From the NCBI GenBank assembly GCA_013002285.1, contig JABDKJ010000076.1, forward strand, positions 27,073-91,072: DNA of 64,000 nt. The letters are read 5' to 3'. Below, in pieces: positions 33,103 through 42,078 of the stretch (position 1 is its first letter; each line of letters opens with the position of its first letter). Both the position numbers and the translations under genes were made by a program. The notes under the pieces were generated by a model that saw only the letters and a list, made by a program, of their open reading frames with translations, had not been told where the DNA came from and did not search any database. Origin of the DNA: Flavobacteriales bacterium. GTDB lineage: Bacteria > Bacteroidota > Bacteroidia > Flavobacteriales > JABDKJ01.

Positions 33103-36100
33103 TTAGAAGTTTTCGAGGTCTGTTGGTCTAATTACACCAAAGAACTTCACAACCTTTTCTCCAATTCCAGGAGCATCTACATGTATAATGTACATACCAC
33201 CTGAGATAGGAATATTCACAGAGTTCTTCATATCCCACTCTATATATGTATTCGGGTTATCCTTGTCGAACTTCCTGATCAATGTGCCCGAGGCATCATA
33301 GATTCGCACAACACATCTTTCTGGCACATTTACGATCTTCACTCTATTGTCCAATCTATCTTGTACATAGTTAGAGAATGCATAGTATGGATTAGGAACG
33401 ACATTGATCAAGTCGAGAGCCTCTTGTGCTGCATCAACATCGTTGGTTACGGTCTTTACACCTTCTGTGTTGAACCTGTATTTTGGGTGCCATCTATTCT
33501 CTGCATCATCATACTGAGGAATGAATGGTGAAGAACCATTTACCTCCTGAGGATCATCAGAAAATGGATCGAATTCATCATAGTCTACACCTGCTCCGTC
33601 ATAATACTCTGGAAACTTGTATGCATACGTTGGCATCCTTTTATATTCTGTGGAGATGTTGATCCCTATAGTAACGTCTGTTGGTATCAATCCATCTTCA
33701 ACACTTAGCAATTCATATCCATCATTTAGTAGAGGGAAGGCCACCCACATGCATGATCTCCAAACCCTTCTTTTCTCTGTGCTACTACCTTCTACGAAAT
33801 TGTAGAGATATGTACCACCATCATAAACTGGCATTCTATCATTAGAAAGGGCATCTCTTCTGTCATTTCTAAAGACATAGACGTAGTGGAATCCTCCACC
33901 TCTTTCCTGGAATGTTTGAGAGAATCTTGTACTTGTTGGGTTCCAGATCATGTCACGGCCATTTTCGCCAGCTAACCAAGAGTTTTCTCCGAAGGCCATA
34001 TTCAGACGTTCTCCAGATTCTATATCTATGGCATATCCAGGGAACCATCCCATTCCATAAGAATTACCATCACCATCTACTTGTGTGCCATTAAAGGTAG
34101 CTTCACTTTGATTGTGGTTTGGGTGATCTTGGTTCCTTCCATTTTTATCTACAGATAAGGCACCCCTTAATTCGCATTTATCCGCATTATCTTCTGCAAG
34201 ATCATCTTCCTCTTGTATCTCCAGTACAGCACATCTGGTCCATTTGGATTTGTCAGATGTGAACACTAAATGCACACTGCTCAAGTCATCTGAACTTGTG
34301 AGCCCGTGAGCAGCAGAAAGCCCTTCTGCAGATGGACCATGATTGTTCCTTGCTGTCATATACCAAGGAGCAACTACACCTCCACCTAAATTTTCATAAA
34401 CTTCATCATCATCTTTTCCGCTGTAATCGTTGAAGTCTGTTTCATCAAATGGAGTAGCGGGATTATCTTCATCTACTACCGTTCCTGAACGTATCCAGTT
34501 ATAGTCTGTCTGTCCATCTTGGTCAGGCACACCACTTAACCATTGTATATCCGGGTCTTCAAATTCTAAAGTGACTCCTAAAGGTTCGGCCACAGGCTGT
34601 GCAGCACTACCATCAAATTCATATTGCTCGATGAGAACCGAGATCCCATATTCAGGCACTACTTGTTCGTTCCTGTCATCAATTGACACTTCAGAAATAA
34701 TGTCCGGAATACTTGGGTCAGATAGGTTACTTATCCTCCAGAAAGTCTCTCCTTCGTCTAATTTTTCATCTTCATCTACACTAAACTCTTCTGGAACGAA
34801 GAAGGAAAGCTCAAGTGCTGCATCCGTAACGTTCAATGGGTCAACGATCCTTACGTTTACCGGACCGAAATTCGGCAAGTATTTCAAGTCATCTGCTCTC
34901 CATGGCTCACCGCTCATGATCTCATCAATGGTTTCATCGCTTAGTCTTAACTCAAGTCCACCGTTTCCTTCTCCTTCTATCCTTATCATTTCAAATGAAT
35001 CTCCATACTCTGCAGGTTGGATCGTTCCACCTGCTTCTGGTGATGTGATATGAGGAATACCACAAAGTGTTTTTACATCACCTACAGCAGCCTTTCTACT
35101 TTCAATATACGGCAATGCCATACCTGATTGGGTAAGGTAATTATAGTCTTCATAGTTATTGTAACCATATGCCGTTACTATGAAATAGTATTTTGTGTGG
35201 TTCACTAATTTGCCAGATTCACTAGCAAACAGATCTTCCGTAACATGGAAAGTATGGCTAAGACCTTCATTTGCTCCATTCACTTTTTCAGTTGGAACAA
35301 CTAGACCTAGTGCCGGGTCAAATTCCCAGTTTATGATCTGATCGATCGGATTTCCGTTTTCGTCATTGTCTTCAATATCACACTGGAAAGCCAATCTCGC
35401 AAGGTCAGGATTATCAAGGTCATTGGCAGAAACAGAACCATCTCTTACCTGGAAAACCTTGTAGCCTTGGAATTTATAATTCTTTTCATCTTCTGGTATT
35501 TCTGAACCATCAGTATAAGTATCTGGAATAGTTGGGTCGAATTCTTCATAATCCTCAATATTCCCGCCCGTAATAGGATTGTTCGTGTTGATATAAAGCA
35601 CCAATTGCTGATCCAATTCTTGAATGGTCACTTCAGGTGCAGTCGGTCCATTCAATATTCTGAAGCAGTTATCGAATAAAGATTGTGCTTTGTCATCTGC
35701 CCTTTGAAGTTCTTTTACAGATTCTAATGGACCACCACTCAAGGCTCTAGCCCAAACAACACCTACGGTAATGTTATTGAATTCCCCAGGTTCAAGGATG
35801 AAAGGTCCTGCAGATTGCAAGAAACGTCTATCCGCTGGCACATTGTCCACTCCCGCTTCTGTCCAGTCTGTGCTCAATTCAACTCCTCCTGTTGCCCAAC
35901 CTAAAGGATCAGTGTCTCCAGGGAACATGTAATCTGTTGGCGTGTTATTCGCATTCGTACCGTCTTCTCCCCATGTCATTCTCTGACCATTTCTCCAGAA
36001 ACCTCTTAGGTAATTATAAACCTCAACTGCAATGTCCGGGTTTCCATTCACTGGGTTGTTGTCATTGTTATAATAAACGAACTTACGCATTCCAAAACGC

Positions 36101-37362
36101 TCATTGTCACAACACTCAGGGTCAACACAAAATGCAGGGTCACCTACACCATCTCCGTATCCGATCCCTAAACCAGGGTAAGGAATACCACCTTCTGCTA
36201 TCGCAGTTGCAATATCAGTCGTATCTGGATTGTCCTTAAAATCCGGGTCTTGGAAAGGTCCTTCAAAGAAGTCGACACCAACTGCAGGCGGTTGAATACC
36301 ATATCCATTTGCACCGGAACAGTTTTCATCCTCAGCATCACCATTGTAGCAATAACCTAATCCCCTTTGCACGTCACAACCAACATAATCATCATCGAAA
36401 CAACCAAGGTCTGGGTCTACCCATTGACCAAAATATGTATCTATCAATGTTTGTGTTCCTCTGTTGATCAAGGTATAGTTACAGAAGGTCATGTTATTGA
36501 TCTCATCATTAGAGGTAAAGGCAAAAGCTTGCGCTTTTACTTCCATACCAATTGGCGCACCACCGAATTCTGTGTGGATACTACCTTTATCATTGAAGAC
36601 CCACCAAAGTGTTTCATCTCCAAATAATGGGATGGCATCTTTAGCACATTTTGCATTACAATCTATATCTCCATCAAGGTCATAACCCGGATAATCCCCG
36701 TCATCTGGATTATAGAAATTGTCTCCATTGTAATCGAAATATGGGGCAAGGTTATAATCAGATAATGGATCTAAATTGATCGCAGGATAATCATAGAAGT
36801 ATTGCGGCACTGAATAACCTTGTTCAAATGGTTCTTCAGATAAAACACTTTCAGGGAGGGTTCCGTCTGCTACTTGCTGAACACGGTTAAACCACAATCT
36901 GTGAAGCTCAGAATCTTGTCTTCTTATATAATAATGTGTATCGAATTGCTCACATACCTCAGGTTCTACTGTTGCAGAGTTTAATGTTAATGGTCCAGGC
37001 CAAAAATCTGTTCCGCTCTGACGATATGTGATCGCAGCCAATTTCAACTGCTGATCTGGGGAGGTTCCACCCATCCAAAGACCACCTGCAAATATGGAAT
37101 GCGTATCACTTCCTTTCGGAACTTCATAATCAGGAACACTACCACCTGGTCTGTTTTCCCAAAGTAAACCAGCCGTTTCAATTCCGAAACGAACATTGTT
37201 CAATTCGAATTGACGATAGCCAGTAGGAGGGACACAGTCAGCCACTTTAGCTTGCACTTTGCTTGGCTTAGCGCTCTTTCCTTCAACTTCTTTTGCTTGA
37301 ACATTTACGGACATAAGGAGCCCTGCAATGAAAAGCGCTGTATAAGAAAATGTTGTCTTCAT
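33103..37362 (-). CDS. Giant exported surface protein paired with PorV-like barrel
   Basis: 1419 residues from ATG 37362 (MKTTFSYTAL; the frame could start at 37377). Signal peptide about 1-23 (ending VQA). Long run of beta-rich Asp/Asn/Gly-rich modules; near residues 211-240 the run of Asp spaced by Asn/Gly (DYNGDNFYNPDDGDYPG) looks like calcium-binding turns. The C-terminal 100 residues include VVPNPYYAFSN, CVVRIYDASGTLIRKF and GGMYIIHVDAPGIGEKVVKFFG, a T9SS/FlgD-like terminal beta-sandwich; a type A-like sorting tail is likely but not textbook, because the frame continues with IRPTDLENF. Function unknown. Confidence 0.78.
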   Translation of the reverse strand: MKTTFSYTALFIAGLLMSVNVQAKEVEGKSAKPSKVQAKVADCVPPTGYRQFELNNVRFGIETAGLLWENRPGGSVPDYEVPKGSDTHSIFAGGLWMGGTSPDQQLKLAAITYRQSGTDFWPGPLTLNSATVEPEVCEQFDTHYYIRRQDSELHRLWFNRVQQVADGTLPESVLSEEPFEQGYSVPQYFYDYPAINLDPLSDYNLAPYFDYNGDNFYNPDDGDYPGYDLDGDIDCNAKCAKDAIPLFGDETLWWVFNDKGSIHTEFGGAPIGMEVKAQAFAFTSNDEINNMTFCNYTLINRGTQTLIDTYFGQWVDPDLGCFDDDYVGCDVQRGLGYCYNGDAEDENCSGANGYGIQPPAVGVDFFEGPFQDPDFKDNPDTTDIATAIAEGGIPYPGLGIGYGDGVGDPAFCVDPECCDNERFGMRKFVYYNNDNNPVNGNPDIAVEVYNYLRGFWRNGQRMTWGEDGTNANNTPTDYMFPGDTDPLGWATGGVELSTDWTEAGVDNVPADRRFLQSAGPFILEPGEFNNITVGVVWARALSGGPLESVKELQRADDKAQSLFDNCFRILNGPTAPEVTIQELDQQLVLYINTNNPITGGNIEDYEEFDPTIPDTYTDGSEIPEDEKNYKFQGYKVFQVRDGSVSANDLDNPDLARLAFQCDIEDNDENGNPIDQIINWEFDPALGLVVPTEKVNGANEGLSHTFHVTEDLFASESGKLVNHTKYYFIVTAYGYNNYEDYNYLTQSGMALPYIESRKAAVGDVKTLCGIPHITSPEAGGTIQPAEYGDSFEMIRIEGEGNGGLELRLSDETIDEIMSGEPWRADDLKYLPNFGPVNVRIVDPLNVTDAALELSFFVPEEFSVDEDEKLDEGETFWRISNLSDPSIPDIISEVSIDDRNEQVVPEYGISVLIEQYEFDGSAAQPVAEPLGVTLEFEDPDIQWLSGVPDQDGQTDYNWIRSGTVVDEDNPATPFDETDFNDYSGKDDDEVYENLGGGVVAPWYMTARNNHGPSAEGLSAAHGLTSSDDLSSVHLVFTSDKSKWTRCAVLEIQEEDDLAEDNADKCELRGALSVDKNGRNQDHPNHNQSEATFNGTQVDGDGNSYGMGWFPGYAIDIESGERLNMAFGENSWLAGENGRDMIWNPTSTRFSQTFQERGGGFHYVYVFRNDRRDALSNDRMPVYDGGTYLYNFVEGSSTEKRRVWRSCMWVAFPLLNDGYELLSVEDGLIPTDVTIGINISTEYKRMPTYAYKFPEYYDGAGVDYDEFDPFSDDPQEVNGSSPFIPQYDDAENRWHPKYRFNTEGVKTVTNDVDAAQEALDLINVVPNPYYAFSNYVQDRLDNRVKIVNVPERCVVRIYDASGTLIRKFDKDNPNTYIEWDMKNSVNIPISGGMYIIHVDAPGIGEKVVKFFGVIRPTDLENF

Positions 37363-37389
37363 CTTTAATGTGATCATAATTCTTTTGTA

Positions 37390-40300
37390 TTAAAAGTCTA
37401 GCCTTACACCCAATTGGATCGTTCTGGCCTGGCTAAAATTAAATGGATTTGCAAGTCTCGTGTTGTAAAGATTTACAAAGGACTCTGAATCGTTTTTGTT
37501 GTCTATATCTTGTACTGCAAGATCTGTAACTAAGTAACCATCGTCATCCGGGCTACCTGTTGTGGAATATACACCTATGACGTTCTGAGTATTGAACAGA
37601 TTATTGACCAATAAATAAACATTCAGGTTTCCAGAGCTTGCTTTTTCTTTATCGTCCTTTTTGAAGTTTAGGCTCATTGTCTTGTCCAGAACAGCATTCA
37701 CCGTAAACTGCCATGGGTAACGCGCACTGTTAGGTGCACCACCTACAAGACCAGCGAAACCAACTCCTGTTAAACTAGATGCTCCTTCACGCTGGGTATA
37801 AGGAGTTCCGGATCCTAAATTTCCTACAATGTTCAAACCAGCATTTGCCAATATCTGACTATTTCCAATGACAGGTCCGTTGTAGTCTTTTCCTTCTCCA
37901 TATCTATAATCCATGGTCAATTGTAAAGCATGACGTTGATCAAAGTCCAATGGAATTACTGTTCTGAAGTTAGGTGAACCCGTTCTTGCAAGGTCTATAT
38001 TGGATGTAGCATTAGAACCAGTTCCACTTGCAAATTGAAGCGTATAGTTTGCTTTCAACCAAACATTTCCAGTCTGCCTTAGGTCATAAGAAAGCGTAAC
38101 CCCTTTTGAGGTACCAAAATCAATGTTTCTGAACGTGATATATTGCCTTGGGAAAGACTGAGCCAGGAAACGAGTAGTAACCATGTCTCTCATCTCTCTA
38201 TAGAATGCTGCGATCTTCAATGCAGAAGTCCGTGTTAATTCTTGTTGGAAACCAAGTTCGTAATCTATAGTCTTTGTAGGCTGAAGGTTAGGGTTGTTAA
38301 CTTCATTGGTTCTAGATTGTATGAAGTAATAATCGATAGGGTTCAACCTGTTCCCAGCTGTTGGTCTTTGTGACAATACATCATAGTGAGCAAAGAATAC
38401 CGCTTGATCAGAAATGGGGAATGAGAATGAAACCCTAGGCATCACTACGATCGCTGGGTCATAATCCTTAAATGAATTTGAAGTCAAATTCGTACCGGTT
38501 TCTTCCGGGTTGATCAATGCAGGGGCAATTCCCTGAGGCCCTCTTATCGCAGCAGGATTGTCTATTGCAACACCTTGAGCATTGAACCACTGATCACCAT
38601 CTCTATAACCATTGATCTGACCTGGGTTAAAAATGTCATCAACATAAACAACATAATCGTCACCGATATTTCCAGGGTGTTCTCCTAGATCTCCATATTC
38701 ACCTGCAGTATAGAATTCACCTACTACATAATCATCCTTCAATACTTTTTGGTTGGCATCAAATCTATCTACACGAAGCCCAACATTAAAGATGATATCA
38801 TCAAATGCAAATTTGTCCATGACATATCCTGCCATATAAATAGGTTCATATGCTCCAATTGGTCGTGTTTTGAATCCATTCTCGTCTGTCTCGGTAAAGA
38901 AATCGTCAAAGCTCGGCTTTCCCGTAGTTTTATTTCCTAAATGGTCGTAACCAAAGTAATTGACAAGGCTAGAACCACCATTAAAAAGGTCATCCGCACT
39001 GAAATAATCAAGTGAGAGCTGAGAAGGGTCCAATGCATCTATATATAATGTAGCATCTTCGGCCGCTCCTAGAGATTCTCTTAAATTTTTATCGAACGCA
39101 GTTTGATCATCGAAAGAGATCAAAGCAGGATAGTCGTGATAGAAATCATTGTTGAAATAAGTGATCGTTGGGTTTGCATCAAAGTCGATCTCTGAATTAT
39201 GGAAATTGGTTAACAATCTTCCAAGATTCCATAGTCCTCTTGGGGCTAATCCATAACCTCTGTCTACCCTTTGTTCATATTCAAATCCTATTTGGATCGC
39301 ATGATCTCCAACATCTGCTGAACCCGCAGCTGTCAATCTGAACTGTGCATTATCTACAATATTATAGGTGTTATTCTGAGCATCTCCGCCAAGTGCACTA
39401 CCGGCATTATTAATGAAAAGATTGTAAACTGTTGGAGCAGCATCACCATTCAAAAGACCACCTGCTTGTATTTGCTCAAAATTATTGTAATTGCCTTCAG
39501 CATCTAATAGGTCGAAGTATGCTGAAGATACTTGAGCAAGATCAGGATTAAGGTCTCCTGGAGTAAATTGGATCAAAGTATCAAGAAATCCGTCTTCCTG
39601 AAGGAAACTTGTCCCATTGGGATTGAATTCTCTCGTATAATTCGTTTCTCCGAATGTTTCATATTTTCCGATATGGCCGTAATTAAAGAAATCTTCACCA
39701 TGTCTTTCATGTTGGGTCTTTGCAAATCGCTTCGAGTAATCCACACTTACCGTATAGTATGCATTCTTGATAGATGCAGGACTATCTTGTGTTTGTTTCT
39801 CATCAGTATCCTGAGAAAATCTCTGTGTAAACCTTACAAAGGTTCTCCAAGTAAGATCTTTTGTATTGGAATTGTTCTGATAATTAAAAACTGAACCTAA
39901 TCTGCTATAGTTCAATCTGTCTACATAATCAGCAGAACCTCCGAGAGACAATGAAACTAAACTAGAAGGAGTGATATCTATCTTAGTTGCTAGTGAAACA
40001 CCTAAAAGATCTGAATTCTTTCTAGCCTTTACATTTTCAAAATCATCTGCTCTCAAAAAGTCTGAATTATATACTGGGAAATCGTTCCCAGCAATACTTT
40101 GGATCCTGATCGGATTAGCTTGAAGATCTTGCTTTACATCTTCCTTTAAGTACCAATTTCCAATGGCTGAAGGTCGCGTATCTTCAAATTTTCTGAAGTT
40201 TCCAGAAACGAAGAAGCCCATGAACGGATCCAATTTATTTCCTTCTGCATCTTTTCTGAATGCTAGCGGACCACCAAATGAACCTTCAATTTGAGTTTGA

Positions 40301-41070
40301 CCATAGGCATCCAATCCAACAATATCATCACCTACTCTGAATCCAGATGAGATAATATCTATACCTCCGAAGAACTTAGGTATCGTGCTTGATCTTGTAG
40401 AGATGTTAATGGCTCCACCTGCAACGTCACCGACATTTGCAGGTATACCTCCAGTTAATACTTGCACTTCTGCTATAGCACTCTTTGGTAGGTTTAAGCT
40501 ACCTCTTACTTTAATACCATCGATAAAGTAAACCGTTCCAGATGTTCTAGAACCCCTGATGGAAACTCCTCCACCAGTTCCTGCTTGAGATACGCCTCCA
40601 ACAGTGGTTGCTACGGATAGCGCAGAACGCCCCGGCATTTTAGCAATGTCTTCTCTTGTTACAGTGCCACCAGAAGCACCGCCATCCTTATCGATCAATG
40701 GAACTTTATATCCGGTAATGATCACTTCTTCAAGGTCCACTGATCCTGAAGACATGTCCATGTCGAGGAAAGTAATTTTATTGTTATTGATCTTAACTCC
40801 AGAGATCTGTCTGTCGGTGTACCCAACGAAAAAACATTTTACGTCATAGGTCCCAGGTGGGATAGGCTTGATCGTGTAGTTCCCATCAAAATCGGTAGTG
40901 GCCCCACCAATTTGCTGAGTTCCCTGAAGTATGACCACATTTGCAAATGGAAGTGGTTCCTTACTGCCCTTGTCAAAAACTTTTCCCTTAAGTGTACCAG
41001 AGCTAAGCTGTGCTGAAAGCCCCAATGACATGAAAAATGATAGAAATAATAAAGTAGATTTTCTCAACAT
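37390..41070 (-). CDS. TonB-dependent receptor with CarboxypepD_reg-like domain
   Basis: 1226-residue outer-membrane receptor. Signal peptide about 1-20 (LSAQ), N-terminal Ig-like carboxypeptidase-regulatory-like domain (LKGKVFDKGSKEPLPFANVVI...), then a TonB-box-like VEEVIITGY near 115, a plug (GVSIRGSRTSGTVYFIDG near 173; GGAINISTRS near 217), then a long 22-strand-type barrel. Substrate unknown; no SusD-like partner is nearby, so it is not a typical polysaccharide utilisation pair. It heads a three-gene operon with the giant exported protein (27 bp gap) and PorV-like protein. Confidence 0.92.
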   Translation of the reverse strand: MLRKSTLLFLSFFMSLGLSAQLSSGTLKGKVFDKGSKEPLPFANVVILQGTQQIGGATTDFDGNYTIKPIPPGTYDVKCFFVGYTDRQISGVKINNNKITFLDMDMSSGSVDLEEVIITGYKVPLIDKDGGASGGTVTREDIAKMPGRSALSVATTVGGVSQAGTGGGVSIRGSRTSGTVYFIDGIKVRGSLNLPKSAIAEVQVLTGGIPANVGDVAGGAINISTRSSTIPKFFGGIDIISSGFRVGDDIVGLDAYGQTQIEGSFGGPLAFRKDAEGNKLDPFMGFFVSGNFRKFEDTRPSAIGNWYLKEDVKQDLQANPIRIQSIAGNDFPVYNSDFLRADDFENVKARKNSDLLGVSLATKIDITPSSLVSLSLGGSADYVDRLNYSRLGSVFNYQNNSNTKDLTWRTFVRFTQRFSQDTDEKQTQDSPASIKNAYYTVSVDYSKRFAKTQHERHGEDFFNYGHIGKYETFGETNYTREFNPNGTSFLQEDGFLDTLIQFTPGDLNPDLAQVSSAYFDLLDAEGNYNNFEQIQAGGLLNGDAAPTVYNLFINNAGSALGGDAQNNTYNIVDNAQFRLTAAGSADVGDHAIQIGFEYEQRVDRGYGLAPRGLWNLGRLLTNFHNSEIDFDANPTITYFNNDFYHDYPALISFDDQTAFDKNLRESLGAAEDATLYIDALDPSQLSLDYFSADDLFNGGSSLVNYFGYDHLGNKTTGKPSFDDFFTETDENGFKTRPIGAYEPIYMAGYVMDKFAFDDIIFNVGLRVDRFDANQKVLKDDYVVGEFYTAGEYGDLGEHPGNIGDDYVVYVDDIFNPGQINGYRDGDQWFNAQGVAIDNPAAIRGPQGIAPALINPEETGTNLTSNSFKDYDPAIVVMPRVSFSFPISDQAVFFAHYDVLSQRPTAGNRLNPIDYYFIQSRTNEVNNPNLQPTKTIDYELGFQQELTRTSALKIAAFYREMRDMVTTRFLAQSFPRQYITFRNIDFGTSKGVTLSYDLRQTGNVWLKANYTLQFASGTGSNATSNIDLARTGSPNFRTVIPLDFDQRHALQLTMDYRYGEGKDYNGPVIGNSQILANAGLNIVGNLGSGTPYTQREGASSLTGVGFAGLVGGAPNSARYPWQFTVNAVLDKTMSLNFKKDDKEKASSGNLNVYLLVNNLFNTQNVIGVYSTTGSPDDDGYLVTDLAVQDIDNKNDSESFVNLYNTRLANPFNFSQARTIQLGVRLDF

Positions 41071-41095
41071 ATACCAGTCGTTTGTTTAGGTTATA

Positions 41096-41111
41096 GTAAA
41101 CCTCGGTTTAC
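41096..41111. promoter_or_regulatory. Palindrome in the leader of the TonB-receptor operon
   Basis: GTAAACC-TC-GGTTTAC, a perfect 7+2+7 inverted repeat 25 bp upstream of ATG 41070 and just downstream of the candidate -7 element at 41120-41127. Position and symmetry suggest an operator or a short leader hairpin. No regulator gene is adjacent. Confidence 0.5.
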
Positions 41112-41119
41112 CAAGGGCG

Positions 41120-41127
41120 TAAATATA
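41120..41127 (-). promoter_or_regulatory. Candidate -7 element of the TonB-receptor operon
   Basis: Minus-strand TATATTTA, seven of eight matches to TAnnTTTG, with the transcription start expected a few bases downstream, at or inside the palindrome. Confidence 0.4.
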
Positions 41128-41305
41128 TAATTTTTTCATAGTTGGGCATTAACATTCATTAACAATACAAGAGTCCAATGTAATTGAGTTTCCCATATTG
41201 AAATGACTTTTTCATGACGCTGAATTTACGTTCGAAAATGGGCCTTAGCCAGAAAATGATAATAAGGATATTTTAAAAATTACAGGTCTGAACAGCTGTT
41301 TTGGA

Positions 41306-41590
41306 TCAACCCAAGATCCTTCTGAAAATGTTGTCTTTACGTTCACGGTGATTTTTCGACCGTTTCTTGTTCTTACTCATACTTTTACGGGTATTCTTGG
41401 TTTGGATCTTTTTGTGCTTTTTTATGGCTTTTTCAAGGTCTTTCATGCCTTGTTTTTCGTTCTGCTCTTGCTTCTTGATCTGTTCTTTGGCTGCTTTTTT
41501 TGGGTTTTGGCCCTTCTTTTTTTGTGCGTCCATAGCCATAGGACTACTAAGTATGATCAAAACGAATATTCTTGAAAGCCATTTCTGCAT
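41306..41590 (-). CDS. Small exported Lys/Gln-rich protein, unknown
   Basis: 94 residues: signal peptide about 1-22 (ending MDAQ), then almost pure Lys, Gln, Asn and Glu (KKKGQNPKKAAKEQIKKQEQ), net strongly basic, ending in a helix-like KDNIFRRILG. Not recognised; similar short basic exported proteins occur in Bacteroidota and may bind RNA, DNA or polyanionic envelope polymers. Two plus-strand frames overlap it but lack a plausible start or protein character. Divergent from the gene at 41644 by 53 bp. Confidence 0.6.
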   Translation of the reverse strand: MQKWLSRIFVLIILSSPMAMDAQKKKGQNPKKAAKEQIKKQEQNEKQGMKDLEKAIKKHKKIQTKNTRKSMSKNKKRSKNHRERKDNIFRRILG

Positions 41591-41643
41591 TCTGCACTCT
41601 TTTTCAATAAATGAGTCTAAATTTGCGTTAATTCTTCTATTAA

Positions 41644-42078
41644 ATGAGGTACGGACGTATAATATTGTTCACGAAATTCATGTTCATTGCATTGCTGATC
41701 TTGTTCACGAATTGCAAGGACCAGGAAGATCGAGTTCCATTTGTTGTTGTTGATACACAATTGAATTTGGCATTGCCGATCTATCAAGACCTTAATATCG
41801 TGGGCAATTGGATATATGTCAGTGGTGGCTCTCAAGGGATAATCGTTTATCGTTTTTCTACAGATGAATTTCGAGCATTCGACAGGCACTGCACCTTTAA
41901 CGTACCTGATCAATGCAGAATTGAAGTGGATAACAGTAACATTCAAGCTGAAGATGTGCAGTGCTGTAATTCTGTCTTTTCAATAATAGATGGAACCGTG
42001 CAAAGTGGTGATGCTTTTGTAGGTCTTACACAGTATCAGACCAGCTTTTTCAATAATGTGGTTTCGATCACCAATTAA
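41644..42078 (+). CDS. Small lipoprotein with Rieske-like fold and altered ligand residues
   Basis: 144 residues. The N-terminus carries a lipobox (LFTNC, Cys 24), so a lipoprotein. The remainder has the strand order of Bacteroidota Rieske-like lipoproteins (LNIVGNWIYVSGGSQGIIVYR, DEFRAFDRHCTF, then CRIEV, CCNSVFSIIDGTVQSGDA and LTQYQTSF). In true Rieske proteins C-x-H and C-x2-H bind a [2Fe-2S] cluster; here the corresponding positions read HCTF and CCNS, so the His ligands are missing. It may bind a different cofactor or none. The stop overlaps convergent hldD by 4 bp. Confidence 0.7.
   Translation: MRYGRIILFTKFMFIALLILFTNCKDQEDRVPFVVVDTQLNLALPIYQDLNIVGNWIYVSGGSQGIIVYRFSTDEFRAFDRHCTFNVPDQCRIEVDNSNIQAEDVQCCNSVFSIIDGTVQSGDAFVGLTQYQTSFFNNVVSITN

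Noticed and set aside
37390..41070. TonB-receptor operon as a SusC/SusD polysaccharide locus
   Set aside because: No SusD homologue, glycoside hydrolase or sensor/regulator gene is adjacent.
41348..41753. Overlapping plus-strand frames rich in Phe/Leu opposite the 94-residue gene
   Set aside because: They are the complement of a Lys/Gln-rich gene, which explains the false hydrophobic composition.
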